A stretch of DNA of 64,000 nucleotides from Chitinophagaceae bacterium (GCA_027489035.1 JAIYAN010000017.1:1-64000); one strand, 5' to 3'; positions 8,187 to 16,589 are shown, counted from the stretch's first letter. Notes: generated by a model not told the origin, from the sequence alone. Numbers and translations are program-made.

Positions 8187-9035
8187 TTAACAAAATTCTT
8201 GAGGATTTGTTTGTTTTAAAAGATGGTAAATTTCTCTGATCATTTTATTTTGATAATTAAAACTATCAATGGCCGAAACCCATCGCATGTTGTAAATAGA
8301 ATTCGTAAGAAAAACTTCATCAGCATTGGCTAATTCTGATTCTGTAATCGTTTGCTCTACAACATTGAAATTATTTTTACGTAGTTCTTTGATAATAAAT
8401 TCGCGCATAACTCCAGCAATACAACCTTCAGAAAGTGCTGGTGTATAAATGATGTTTTCTTTAATTAAAAAAACATTCGCAATGGTACTATCGCAAATAT
8501 TCAAATTTGAGTTGAAAATAATGGCGTCATTACACTTCAATTTTTTTGCTTCAATTGCGCCCATCAAGTAAGGAAGATAATTGTTGTGCTTCAAATTGCT
8601 AAACGCGTCGACAGATTTTAGGGCATCTTTAAAAAGAATACACTGCAACCCATTTTCGTTTAAATCACCATTTGTTTCTGGCAAATTCCAGGATTCTATA
8701 ATGAAATTAGGGTTGAGGTTATCAGGGTCGTAAAGTCCGCCGTTGCCTCTAAAAACAGTCAAGCGAATTCGTGCAGCACTAAGTTTGTTTTTTTGAATTA
8801 ATGCCAGTATTTGTGATTCAAGATAATCTGGTGTAAAAAGTTTGGGTAAATCAAATTGAAATCGTTTCAAACCTTGCCACAAACGAGAAAGATGTTCATC
8901 TAAAAAGATAATTTTCCCTTTTTTAAACTTCATGGTTTCAAAAATGCCATCACCAAAACGAAATCCCCTGTTATTGGCTTGAATAATCGGATTTGTATCG
9001 CCTATAAATTTCCCGTTGTAGTTAATGAATGCCAT
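8187..9035 (-). CDS. Class IV aminotransferase (aminodeoxychorismate lyase / BCAT-like)
   Basis: This PLP enzyme of fold type IV has 282 residues. Typical parts are 'NRGFRFGDGIFETMK' near residue 22-36, the arginine-rich segment 'AARIRLTVFRGNGGLY', the PLP lysine probably in 'LKHNNYLPYL' (about residue 150), and 'NANVFLIKENIIYTP' followed by 'EGCIAGVMREFII'. The family includes 4-amino-4-deoxychorismate lyase (PabC), branched-chain aminotransferases and D-amino-acid aminotransferases. The length and the short BCAT-lacking loops lean toward PabC, but the sequence does not settle it. It lies 9 nt upstream of the photolyase gene, likely one unit. Confidence 0.75.
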   Translation of the reverse strand: MAFINYNGKFIGDTNPIIQANNRGFRFGDGIFETMKFKKGKIIFLDEHLSRLWQGLKRFQFDLPKLFTPDYLESQILALIQKNKLSAARIRLTVFRGNGGLYDPDNLNPNFIIESWNLPETNGDLNENGLQCILFKDALKSVDAFSNLKHNNYLPYLMGAIEAKKLKCNDAIIFNSNLNICDSTIANVFLIKENIIYTPALSEGCIAGVMREFIIKELRKNNFNVVEQTITESELANADEVFLTNSIYNMRWVSAIDSFNYQNKMIREIYHLLKQTNPQEFC

Positions 9036-9043
9036 AATGATAA

Positions 9044-9072
9044 ATAAAAAATCCTCGTAGAATACGAGGATT
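9044..9072 (-). terminator. Rho-independent terminator of the response regulator gene
   Basis: AATCCTCGTA and TACGAGGATT pair around a 3-nt loop (9050-9072). On the minus strand they are followed by TTTTTATTTATC. It lies 22 nt after the stop at 9094. Confidence 0.85.
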
Positions 9073-9093
9073 AATATGATTAGAAAAATGTGA

Positions 9094-9771
9094 TTAAATT
9101 TCTTCGATAATTTTGTGCTTTACTGCGTACATGATAAGACCAGCAGTGGTTTTTGAACCCGTTTTCACTTTTAAACGGTCTCTAATGGCTTCTACTGTTC
9201 TCGGACTTAAATCAACCATGTCTGCGATTTCTTTAGTGCTTTTTTCTTCGCACATCAAACGTAAAATGGTAGTTTCTTTATCATTAAGTAACACTTCTTG
9301 AGGTACTAGTTGATGAGGCACAACCGGATTTTTTTGTTTAAGATTACTAAGTAATGCTTTATTGGTTAGCGAATTAAAATAGTATTCTTGTTCAAAACAG
9401 GTTTTAATGGCTTCGTAAATGATTTCGCTATCACTAGTTTTTGTAAGATAGCTATTTGCGCCAAGTTCCATCAATTTTGTAATCATGCTATTGTCGTCAA
9501 CCATGGTAAGCATAATTACTTTGGCATTGGGTGCGATTTTTTTGATTTCTGGAAGGGTAGCGATACCGTCCATTATAGGCATTTGGATGTCTAGTAAGAT
9601 TACATCAACATCAATATTTTTAATCAAATTAAGTAAATGCATGCCATTATCGGCTTCGGCAATTACTTTGATGTCTTTTCGAATGCTTAAAGAAGTTTTT
9701 ACGCCAGCACGGTACAGTACATGATCGTCGGCAATGATAACTTTAATAGGTTCGATTCTTTCTTCGTTCAT
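9094..9771 (-). CDS. LuxR/NarL-type response regulator (1)
   Basis: The 225-residue protein has a receiver domain (about 9-125) with the acidic pair in 'IIADDH', the phospho-acceptor Asp61 in 'VILLDIQMPIMDG', the Thr in 'VIMLTM' and the Lys in 'SYLTKTSD'. A GerE/LuxR helix-turn-helix follows at about 160-220 ('KEIADMVDLSPRTVEAIRDR'). It resembles the regulator at 12329 closely. It is a single-gene unit on the minus strand, back to back with the membrane-protein/kinase/regulator cassette that starts at 10214, so that cassette's kinase may be its partner. Confidence 0.92.
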   Translation of the reverse strand: MNEERIEPIKVIIADDHVLYRAGVKTSLSIRKDIKVIAEADNGMHLLNLIKNIDVDVILLDIQMPIMDGIATLPEIKKIAPNAKVIMLTMVDDNSMITKLMELGANSYLTKTSDSEIIYEAIKTCFEQEYYFNSLTNKALLSNLKQKNPVVPHQLVPQEVLLNDKETTILRLMCEEKSTKEIADMVDLSPRTVEAIRDRLKVKTGSKTTAGLIMYAVKHKIIEEI

Positions 9772-9908
9772 TTTTGTATGTTGTAATGGGGGTAATGTAA
9801 TTTAATGATGTAAAGGTCTGATAAAAAATTCAAAAATGGAAGCGTGTATTTACCCCTTCTTAAAAATGAGGTATTTACTAAGCAGTATCGGAAAAATACG
9901 AGAAAAAA

Positions 9909-9932
9909 CTAAGGCGGTATTATCCGCCTTAG
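9909..9932 (-). terminator. Strong minus-strand terminator-like hairpin
   Basis: CTAAGGCGG and CCGCCTTAG form a perfect 9-bp stem with a 6-nt loop. On the minus strand it is followed directly by TTTTTTCTCG. No protein gene lies upstream of it on that strand, so it ends a non-coding transcript, attenuates the regulator leader, or blocks antisense reading. Confidence 0.55.
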
Positions 9933-10080
9933 GGTATTGTTTTAGTTGCTGCATGCGGATAGACATCTGATGGATACATCTAAAACAACAAGCAATTTTT
10001 CATAAACCACTTTTATGCCAATTTACATCGTATTAAAGTGGATTAATAAAACTGGAGCAGGAAACCCTACTCCAATTTTA
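9909..10080 (-). ncRNA. Candidate structured RNA (minus strand)
   Basis: Three helices line up in this gene-free stretch. One is a hairpin at 10053-10074 whose odd pair is U-G on the minus strand but C-A on the plus strand. The second is a long-range 9-bp stem between 9937-9945 (TTGTTTTAG) and 9980-9988 (CTAAAACAA). The third is the terminator at 9909-9932. A minus-strand RNA of about 170 nt or a 5' leader of the regulator gene fits. No promoter box was found, so this is a weak candidate. Plus-strand ORF 10015-10203 in the same place looks spurious. Confidence 0.25.
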
Positions 10081-10213
10081 GGCCTTCAGGGTACGGTAGA
10101 AACTCAACAAATCAAATCTCTAATAATTTCAAAAATTAAAATGGGGAAAAACAACATGAAATTTGTGTTTTTTTCTCCTTGGGGTTTAAAGATTGTGGTG
10201 TAATGTTGTGGGT

Positions 10214-10885
10214 ATGGAAATGAAAATTGTACAAATTATTTTAAATCTTCAATGTCTGGCAATATTTTTATCATTTTTCTTTTCAATTAAACTATACAGA
10301 TTAAATTGGAAAAATGGTATGAAATATTTTTCTATTTATCACTTTGTGGCATTTATCATGGCCATACCATTTTTTTTAATGTTTAATGGGTTTTCTAAAT
10401 TTTCACATCTACATGAAATAAATAACTACACATTGTTGTTTGGATTTTTATTCCTTGCGCTTTTTATGATATTTAATATGCCTAATAAAAAGGGTAGGCA
10501 ATTGTTAATTACTTTATTTATAATTTTATTTTCACTTTTGATTTTCAATATTTTTAAAAATGATTTAGATAAGTCCGTACAGAATTCTCAAGCATTTGCA
10601 ATAAACTGTTTTGGATTATTAATTTTCTCGATTATTTATTTTTTAAAATTATTTAAAGTAATTCCAGAAAAAAGAATTACTACTGATCCAACTTTTTGGG
10701 TTGTAATTGGAGTTTTTTCTTTTTCAATTATATCTAGTCCTCTTTTAATTGTTACTGGTTTTTTTTATAAAATTGATCCAGTGAATAGATTTTTAATCTT
10801 AGTAGGACTAATGCCATCTTTAGGATTTATAACATTGCATTTTTTTCTTATCAAAGCTATTTTATGCACGAAAAAGCTTCAGTAG
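10214..10885 (+). CDS. Multi-pass membrane protein, probable sensor partner of the next kinase
   Basis: I do not recognise a named family. The roughly 223 residues are mostly hydrophobic, with about seven predicted membrane helices (for example 'IFLSFFFSI', 'LLFGFLFLALFMIF', 'LLITLFIILFSLLIF', 'FWVVIGVFSFSII'). It resembles the membrane protein at 13485, which precedes the second kinase, in size, topology and the 'FW..xGxx.F' segment near the sixth helix. I start it at ATG 10214 rather than TTG 10193; a further ATG lies at 10220. The stop overlaps the kinase start by 22 nt, so translation is probably coupled and the protein is likely a sensory input module. Confidence 0.7.
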   Translation: MEMKIVQIILNLQCLAIFLSFFFSIKLYRLNWKNGMKYFSIYHFVAFIMAIPFFLMFNGFSKFSHLHEINNYTLLFGFLFLALFMIFNMPNKKGRQLLITLFIILFSLLIFNIFKNDLDKSVQNSQAFAINCFGLLIFSIIYFLKLFKVIPEKRITTDPTFWVVIGVFSFSIISSPLLIVTGFFYKIDPVNRFLILVGLMPSLGFITLHFFLIKAILCTKKLQ

Positions 10886-11661
10886 AAGTACTTTACTTTC
10901 TTATTGTATTTTTTTTATTTTCAATATTGATTGTTGGAATAATAATGTATATCATTTTAAAATATCAACAAAGGCGTGATTTATATTATAAAAATATTTC
11001 TGACTTAAAATCTGAACACGAGAATGAAATTCTAAAAGCTCAAATTAAAGTACAGGAACAAACTTTTCAACATATCGCCAATGAAATCCATGATAATATT
11101 GGACAGAAATTATCTTTTGCTAAACTGCAATTGAATGTGATGCAAGATTTTTATAACAAGCATCAACAAGTGATTATTCAAGAAATTGCTGAAGTCATCA
11201 CGGAGTCGTTATCAGATCTAAGAAATTTGAGCCGAAGTTTGAGTTTAGACTTTATCGCCAATAATGGTTTTATTAAAGCAGTTGAAAATGAAATTGAAAA
11301 ATTAAATAAATCTGGTTTATATCAATTTAAATTAATCGTACAAGGTGATTCCCAGTTTCTGGATTTAGACCAGGAACTCATGCTTTTTCGCATTGTTCAA
11401 GAATCTTTAAACAATGTTGTTAAACATGCTCAAGCAAAGCAAATTTTAATCAAACTTCATTATACTGCCAACATTCTTTTGGTTAGTATTGAAGATGATG
11501 GAATTGGATTTGATGTAAACAAAAAATCCAATGGAAGTGGATTAACCAATATTTCTAAAAGAGCCCAATCCATTGGTGGTTCTGCAACCATACATTCTTC
11601 TACAACAACCGGCACTATTGTACAAATAAAAATACCATTATATGAATCCCAAAAAGTTTAA
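10864..11661 (+). CDS. Sensor histidine kinase, NarX/DesK type (1)
   Basis: The 265-residue protein has one membrane helix at about 8-33, a short coiled coil (about 36-68), and a HisKA_3 dimerisation domain with 'IANEIHDNIGQKLSFAKLQL' (phospho-acceptor His76). A HATPase_c domain follows, with the N-box 'ESLNNVVKHAQ', G1 box 'EDDGIGFD' and G2 box 'SGLTNISKRA'. There is no extracellular sensing domain, which fits a division of labour with the overlapping upstream membrane protein. The regulator downstream overlaps its end by 20 nt. Confidence 0.92.
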   Translation: MHEKASVEVLYFLIVFFLFSILIVGIIMYIILKYQQRRDLYYKNISDLKSEHENEILKAQIKVQEQTFQHIANEIHDNIGQKLSFAKLQLNVMQDFYNKHQQVIIQEIAEVITESLSDLRNLSRSLSLDFIANNGFIKAVENEIEKLNKSGLYQFKLIVQGDSQFLDLDQELMLFRIVQESLNNVVKHAQAKQILIKLHYTANILLVSIEDDGIGFDVNKKSNGSGLTNISKRAQSIGGSATIHSSTTTGTIVQIKIPLYESQKV

Positions 11662-12301
11662 AATTATTCTCGTAGATGATCATACTTTATTAAGAGATGC
11701 ATTATCTAGTTTAATTCATTCCTTTGAAGAGTTTAGCGTTATCAATAGTTTAAACAATGGCACCGAATTAATACGTGCGTTAAGTGAAGGCTATAAACCT
11801 GATATCGTTTTATTGGATTTAAACATGCCAATATTAGATGGTTTCGAAACGGCAAAATGGCTTAATGAAAATTATCCAGAGATTAAAATATTGATATTAA
11901 CGATGTACGATTCGGAAATTGCATTAATCAGGTTGCTTAAAGTGGGTGTAAAAGGATTTCTTAAAAAAGACACCCACCCCAATGAATTGCGGGTTGCCTT
12001 AAATTCGGTTTCAGAAAATGGCTACTATTATTCGCAGGATACAACAGGCAAGCTTGCCAATTTATTTCAGAAAAATACAGACAATCAAAATTTTGTTGAA
12101 AAAGCAATGCTTAACGAAAGCGAATTGGCGTTTTTAAGATTGGCGAGCACAGATTTAACGTATAAAGAAATTGCCGCTCAATTAAATTTATCACCAAGAG
12201 CAATTGATGGATACCGAGATAGTTTGTTTGAAAAATTGGATGTAAAAAGTAGGGTAGGATTAGCCATTTATGCGGTTAAAAATGGAATTGTAAGGGTTTA
12301 A
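11642..12301 (+). CDS. LuxR/NarL-type response regulator (2)
   Basis: The 219-residue protein has a receiver with 'ILVDDHTLLRDA', the phospho-acceptor Asp59 in 'IVLLDLNMPILDGF', and 'ILTMYDSE'. The C-terminal LuxR helix-turn-helix is 'YKEIAAQLNLSPRAIDGYRD'. It overlaps the kinase gene by 20 nt and is the natural partner of that kinase. The recognition helix (SPRAIDGYRDSLF) differs from SPRTVEAIRDRL in the regulators at 9094 and 15089, so it probably reads a different DNA site. Confidence 0.93.
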   Translation: MNPKKFKIILVDDHTLLRDALSSLIHSFEEFSVINSLNNGTELIRALSEGYKPDIVLLDLNMPILDGFETAKWLNENYPEIKILILTMYDSEIALIRLLKVGVKGFLKKDTHPNELRVALNSVSENGYYYSQDTTGKLANLFQKNTDNQNFVEKAMLNESELAFLRLASTDLTYKEIAAQLNLSPRAIDGYRDSLFEKLDVKSRVGLAIYAVKNGIVRV

Positions 12302-12328
12302 AATTGCTTTGTTTCCCAAATAAGCATT

Positions 12329-12994
12329 TTATTCAATTAGCTTATTGCGCATGCCGTACATGATTAATCCGCCAATGGTTTTGGCATTTACTTTCGATTT
12401 CATGTTTTGACGAATCGTTTCTATGGTTCTGGGACTTAAGAAAATGATTTTTGATATTTCCTCTGTGGTTTTATCTTCGGCAAGTAATTGTAAAATTTTT
12501 AATTCTTTTTCGTTAAACGAAACAGGAACATTTGTTCCGTAATGTTGTCTAACATTTTTTTTCTGCATCAATCTGCCCATTACCGCCTTATTAACCAATT
12601 CATTAAAATAAAAATCATCGTTCATGCAGGTTAAAATGGCTTCGTAAATTTCTTCAGGGTCTGTAGTTTTGGTAAGATAGGCATTTGCACCCATTTCCAT
12701 CATTTTGCTGATCATTTGTTGATCGTCGTACATGGTGAGTACAATAATCTTAATTTCTTCGTATTCTTTCCGAATCATTTGAATGGCATTAATGCCATCA
12801 ATTTCAGGCATTCTGATATCCATAAGCAAAACATCTGGCATTTTTATGGAAATTTTATGCATCATATCTTTTCCATCTTCTGCTTCCCAAAGCATTTTTA
12901 AATCCAATTTATCGGAAAGTGCCATTTTAATGCCATCTCTGAAAATTTTATGGTCATCTGCTATTGCAATTTTTATTTGATTTTCTGAAGACAT
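12329..12994 (-). CDS. LuxR/NarL-type response regulator (3)
   Basis: The 221-residue protein has a receiver with 'IAIADDHKIFRDG', Asp59 in 'VLLMDIRMPEIDG' and 'IIVLTMYDDQQM', then a LuxR helix-turn-helix ('TEEISKIIFLSPRTIETIRQ'). It is convergent with regulator 2 and divergent from the second membrane-protein/kinase cassette. It is the clear counterpart of regulator 1 (9094): both share the 'MMEMGANAYLTKTTDPEEIYEAI' type segment. Confidence 0.93.
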   Translation of the reverse strand: MSSENQIKIAIADDHKIFRDGIKMALSDKLDLKMLWEAEDGKDMMHKISIKMPDVLLMDIRMPEIDGINAIQMIRKEYEEIKIIVLTMYDDQQMISKMMEMGANAYLTKTTDPEEIYEAILTCMNDDFYFNELVNKAVMGRLMQKKNVRQHYGTNVPVSFNEKELKILQLLAEDKTTEEISKIIFLSPRTIETIRQNMKSKVNAKTIGGLIMYGMRNKLIE

Positions 12995-13484
12995 AGGTTA
13001 AGGTAAGTTTTGTATTTTAAAAAAAAAAAAAAAAAGTTTGGGTTGAAATTAAGCAAATGTCAAATAATTTCAACATTATCATTCATGGATTTGGCTTAAA
13101 TGATTAAAGATTTCCACAAGAGTTTCCACAAATTATACAATCTCTCCAACTAAGTTCGTAAAGATACTAAAAATATTATCGTAAAATTACTATGATTAAT
13201 TCGTACATTTACCCAAGTTTTTCAAGGTAAATATGGGGCGAAATTATCTAAAACTCAATATGGTATTGGTTTTTAGCAAAACGTAGAAATACGTGGTAAT
13301 TCCAAGCCATTGCCTCGAAAAATATAAAAAGTGAAGTTTATGATGCAATTATTCATAAACCACAAAAATTTTTTACTATGCATGTTTGGATTCTTCATTT
13401 AATTCAATTTCTGTTTTTTTAGTTGTAACTAAATTTTGATAATGCTTTTCAGTTAACTATTTTTGATTAAATAATTAATTTAAC
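12995..13484. promoter_or_regulatory. Divergent regulatory region with several inverted repeats
   Basis: The stretch between regulator 3 and the second sensor cassette holds no gene. It contains a 17-nt A-run (13019-13035), ATTTACC-N12-GGTAAAT (13207-13232), ACGTA-GAAA-TACGT (13281-13294), and GTTTATGA-N9-TCATAAAC (13336-13360). The last overlaps the 19-mer at 13345-13363, which is repeated with one mismatch at 9992-10010 upstream of the first cassette. These look like operators for one or more of the LuxR-type regulators. That is an inference from symmetry and position. Confidence 0.45.
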
Positions 13485-14195
13485 CTGGAAGCATTATCTA
13501 CTATAACTGGACTCACAGAACTAATACCTTTAATATTTTGTATTATATTTTTTAAAAAAATTGATACAAAATCGTTAAAGGTTTTTTTTATATACGCTTT
13601 TTTTCAAACAATCTTTGTTTTACTTTGCTTTTATTTCATAGCCTTCTCTAAATCTTATACAAACTATATTTTAACTTTAAGATTGCATGTACTATTTGAA
13701 TATGCTTTAATTACATCTTTTTTATATTTTTCTTTTATCAACTCCAAAGTAAAATTTTTATTGATTTTACTTTTGCCTCTATTCATAACCTACTATTTTT
13801 ATGATTATATCAAAAACGGCAATAGCACATTTGGAAACATTCCAACTATTATTGAATTCTTAATTTTTATCTTTTTTATTATCATATTTTTTTATGAGAG
13901 TATGCAAGTAAATTTCCAAGTAATTCTGTATAAAAGAATCAATTTTTGGTTGTGTGTTGGTTTTTTGATTTATACATCTGGAAATTTCTTTTACATTCTG
14001 TTAGTAGAAAAATTTTTTAATGCTCAAATATCAATCAAAAACCAATTGATTTTGATTTATTCCATAGTCACCATAATCAAAAATATTATTTTTTCTTTGT
14101 CATTTTTACTTAAAGAAACGCCACAGATTACGAATAATTCCATATCTTACGCACCGGATTTGGACCTCGAACCCACAAGAACAAACACAAATTAA
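13485..14195 (+). CDS. Multi-pass membrane protein, probable sensor partner of kinase 2 (unusual start)
   Basis: The first ATG/GTG/TTG in frame is TTG at 13683, giving 170 residues. The frame stays open back to 13479, after TAA at 13476-13478. The extra 66 codons encode an amphipathic start ('NLEALSTITGLTELIPLIF') and two more membrane helices ('PLIFCIIFF', 'FFQTIFVLLCFYFIAF'), giving about 236 residues, the size of the counterpart at 10214. No ATG, GTG or TTG lies in that extension, so CTG 13485 is the best start, or the real start has been lost. The function is unknown. The kinase gene follows after 3 nt. Confidence 0.6.
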   Translation: MEALSTITGLTELIPLIFCIIFFKKIDTKSLKVFFIYAFFQTIFVLLCFYFIAFSKSYTNYILTLRLHVLFEYALITSFLYFSFINSKVKFLLILLLPLFITYYFYDYIKNGNSTFGNIPTIIEFLIFIFFIIIFFYESMQVNFQVILYKRINFWLCVGFLIYTSGNFFYILLVEKFFNAQISIKNQLILIYSIVTIIKNIIFSLSFLLKETPQITNNSISYAPDLDLEPTRTNTN

Positions 14196-14198
14196 CCT

Positions 14199-15020
14199 AT
14201 GCATTTATTAGAGGCAGATCCATCGGGTATATCTAAGCTAATGTTTATCGGGACATTAGGGATGCTTACTTTGGCAGTGGGCATCATCGTGTTTGTAATT
14301 TTCCATCAACGCAAAGTAATTCGTTACCAAATGGAGATGAAGAAAATGGAAAATGAAAAACAACAAATTCTATTAAACGCATCCATAAGATTTCAGGAAG
14401 AAGAAAGACAACGCATTGCAGCCGATTTGCATGATGATGCAGGTCCACTTTTAGCAACAGCTCGATTATACCTCAACGAAAATTTAGTTAATCAAGAAAA
14501 GGCGCAGCAGCTTCAAAGCATTATCAGTGCTAAGCAAATTATAGACGATGCCATCCTATTAATCAGAAACATCAGTCATAGTTTAATGCCGCCAACATTA
14601 AAGAATTTTGGTTTAGAAAGTGCAACCACCGACTTATTTCAAAAAATAAATGGCAGTGGTGTTATCAATGCCAGTGCGCGCTTTCACGACTATCGCGATC
14701 GTTTAAAAGTAGAACAAGAATTGCTTGTATTTAGAGTGGTTCAGGAATTGGTAAACAATGTACTCAAGCACAGCAATGCTGCGTTTATTCACCTCACTCA
14801 AAATTGCAGTGGTAATAATTTATACTTGCGCATTCATCACGATGGAAAAGGCATTGTGCAATCTGAGTTTGATAAATTAAATCAAGCTACTCAAGGACTA
14901 GGTTTGAAAAATATTGCCAGCAGGGTTAATGTTTTAAATGGAAAAATATTTTTTGAAATCGACCCTAGTCAAACCTATTTCAAAATCACTTTGGAAATAC
15001 CCAAAATTCCAATAGCATAA
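14199..15020 (+). CDS. Sensor histidine kinase, NarX/DesK type (2)
   Basis: The 273-residue protein has one membrane helix (about 14-36), a coiled-coil linker, a HisKA_3 domain 'ERQRIAADLHDDAGPLLATA' (His78), and HATPase_c with 'QELVNNVLKHSNA', 'IHHDGKGI' and 'GLGLKNIASRVNVLNG'. In the G1 box, 'HHDGKGI' replaces the usual DDGxG. The Asp is kept, so ATP binding should be intact. It lies between the membrane protein at 13485 and regulator 4, a second copy of the first cassette's order. Confidence 0.92.
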   Translation: MHLLEADPSGISKLMFIGTLGMLTLAVGIIVFVIFHQRKVIRYQMEMKKMENEKQQILLNASIRFQEEERQRIAADLHDDAGPLLATARLYLNENLVNQEKAQQLQSIISAKQIIDDAILLIRNISHSLMPPTLKNFGLESATTDLFQKINGSGVINASARFHDYRDRLKVEQELLVFRVVQELVNNVLKHSNAAFIHLTQNCSGNNLYLRIHHDGKGIVQSEFDKLNQATQGLGLKNIASRVNVLNGKIFFEIDPSQTYFKITLEIPKIPIA

Positions 15021-15088
15021 TTTCAATTTCATATTCCTATTATTTCATCTTGTAATTTGTAAACTTGTTGTTACATTTACAATACTGT

Positions 15089-15748
15089 ATGACGGAAAAC
15101 AATCAAATAAAAGTAGCCATCGTTGATGACCATAAACTCTTTCGAAAAGGGGTTGTGCTTTCCATGCGCCAATATGTAAATATTAAATTTATATTGGAGG
15201 CAGATAATGGAGAAGAGCTATTGGAAAAACTGAAAACAGAAAAACCGGATGTGATATTGTGCGATTTGAAAATGCCCAAAAAAGACGGCATTGATACCAC
15301 CAAACAAATTACAAAGCTATACCCCGAAATACGCGTTATTATTTTAACGATGTATGAAGACGAACGTTTTGTTGGTCATTTAATGGATTGTGGTGCTGCG
15401 GGTTATTTGTTGAAAAATACAGATCCAACTGAAATTAAAAAAGCCATTTACGATGTGGTAAAAACAGGGTTTTATTTAAATCCTTTTGTAAATAAAGTGC
15501 TTATAAAGAAAAACTATTCCAAACAAAAATTCAATCCCAATTTAAATTCAGAAACGGTATTGAGTGATCGAGAAAAAGAAGTGCTTACCTTAGTTTGTAT
15601 GGAATTTACTGCTGCCGAAATATCACTAAAAATGGATATTAGCGCCAGAACTGTTGAAGCCATTAAAGATAGATTAATGGAAAGATTTGGTGTAAAAAAC
15701 TCTGTTGGGTTGGTTTTCTATGCGATGAAAAATCAATTGATAGATTAG
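15089..15748 (+). CDS. LuxR/NarL-type response regulator (4)
   Basis: The frame extends to TTG 15065, but ATG 15089 gives 'MTENNQIKVAIVDDHKLF', which matches the start of its paralogues. The 219 residues contain Asp59 in 'VILCDLKMPKKDG', 'VIILTMYEDERF', the Lys in 'GYLLKNTD', and a LuxR helix-turn-helix 'AAEISLKMDISARTVEAIKD'. It is the likely partner of kinase 2 immediately upstream. Confidence 0.92.
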   Translation: MTENNQIKVAIVDDHKLFRKGVVLSMRQYVNIKFILEADNGEELLEKLKTEKPDVILCDLKMPKKDGIDTTKQITKLYPEIRVIILTMYEDERFVGHLMDCGAAGYLLKNTDPTEIKKAIYDVVKTGFYLNPFVNKVLIKKNYSKQKFNPNLNSETVLSDREKEVLTLVCMEFTAAEISLKMDISARTVEAIKDRLMERFGVKNSVGLVFYAMKNQLID

Positions 15749-15753
15749 AAAGG

Positions 15754-15878
15754 TTTGGTGTTTGGGGTTTGGGGTTTGGCGTTGGAGGTGTCGACCAATT
15801 GGACACACTTTACGGGTTGAAAATATTCAACCTCAAAAACCTCATAAACTTCTTTAACCTCACAAACCTCAACAACCT
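15754..15878. repeat. Dispersed G/T-rich and A/C-rich repeats with hairpin
   Basis: 'ggtttggggtttggg' text is followed by GGGTTGAAAATATTCAACC (15814-15832) and 'aacctcacaaacctc' text that runs into the 3' end of the kinase gene at 15879. The hairpin core matches those at 25743, 43995 and 49795. Confidence 0.6.
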
Positions 15879-16514
15879 CTAAAACAACCCAAACAACGTC
15901 GCATCTACCTTAGAAATAATTTCTCCAAAATGCTCTTCATTTTCTGCAAATTTGTTGTTGTCTGCATCAATGATTAACAGTGCGCCATCTTTATAATTTT
16001 CTATCCAATTGTTGTATAAATCGTTTAGTTTTCTCAAATAATCTAGTCGGATATTCTCTTCATACTCTCTGCCTCTTTTTTGAATTTGTCCAACCAAAGT
16101 AGGTACAGAAGCTTTTAAGTAAATTAAAAGATCTGGTGGTTTTACCATCTTTTTTAAAGTTTCAAAAAAATTATAATAGTTATCGAAATCTCTTTTGCCC
16201 ATCAAACCCATATCATGCAAATTCGGTGCAAAAATTTGAGCATCTTCAAAAATGGTTCTGTCTTGGATTACCGTTTCTGTTCCACTTTGAATTTCAAGTA
16301 GTTGATTTAATCTGCTGTTTAAAAAGAAAATCTGAAGATTGAAACTCCATCTTGGCATGTCTTCATAAAAATCATTTAAATATGGGTTTTGATCTACATC
16401 TTCAAATTGAGGAATCCATTTGTAATGTTTACTCAACATTTCAGTAAGTGTGGTTTTTCCTGCGCCAATATTGCCCGCTATAGCAATATGTTTTGGCTTT
16501 TTTAACTTGGCCAT
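15879..16514 (-). CDS. Deoxynucleoside kinase (dAdo/dGuo kinase family)
   Basis: It phosphorylates deoxynucleosides for salvage. The 211-residue chain has the P-loop 'IAGNIGAGKTTL' (residues 11-22), the substrate-site segment 'QFEDVDQNPYLNDFY', the DRx motif 'VIQDRTIFEDAQIF', and the LID arginines in 'QIQKRGREYEENI'. This arrangement is typical of bacterial deoxyadenosine/deoxyguanosine kinases; the exact base preference cannot be read. The last codons lie in dispersed repeat sequence. A TACTTTCG box, one mismatch from consensus, lies at 16541-16548 with a TTG 18 nt further upstream. Confidence 0.9.
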   Translation of the reverse strand: MAKLKKPKHIAIAGNIGAGKTTLTEMLSKHYKWIPQFEDVDQNPYLNDFYEDMPRWSFNLQIFFLNSRLNQLLEIQSGTETVIQDRTIFEDAQIFAPNLHDMGLMGKRDFDNYYNFFETLKKMVKPPDLLIYLKASVPTLVGQIQKRGREYEENIRLDYLRKLNDLYNNWIENYKDGALLIIDADNNKFAENEEHFGEIISKVDATLFGLF

Positions 16515-16589
16515 AATTGGAATTATAATTTACATGGTTACGAAAGTATTGAATAAAAATTCATAACAATCGGTTTTTATTTAAATGAA

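Noticed and set aside
10015..10203. Plus-strand ORF of 62 codons upstream of the first sensor membrane protein
   Set aside because: No protein features, no start signal, and it overlaps hairpins better explained as regulatory or RNA structure.
13109..13131. Two TTTCCACAA words as possible DnaA boxes or a replication origin
   Set aside because: They differ from TTATCCACA, are only two, and no dnaA, AT-rich unwinding array or skew evidence is available.
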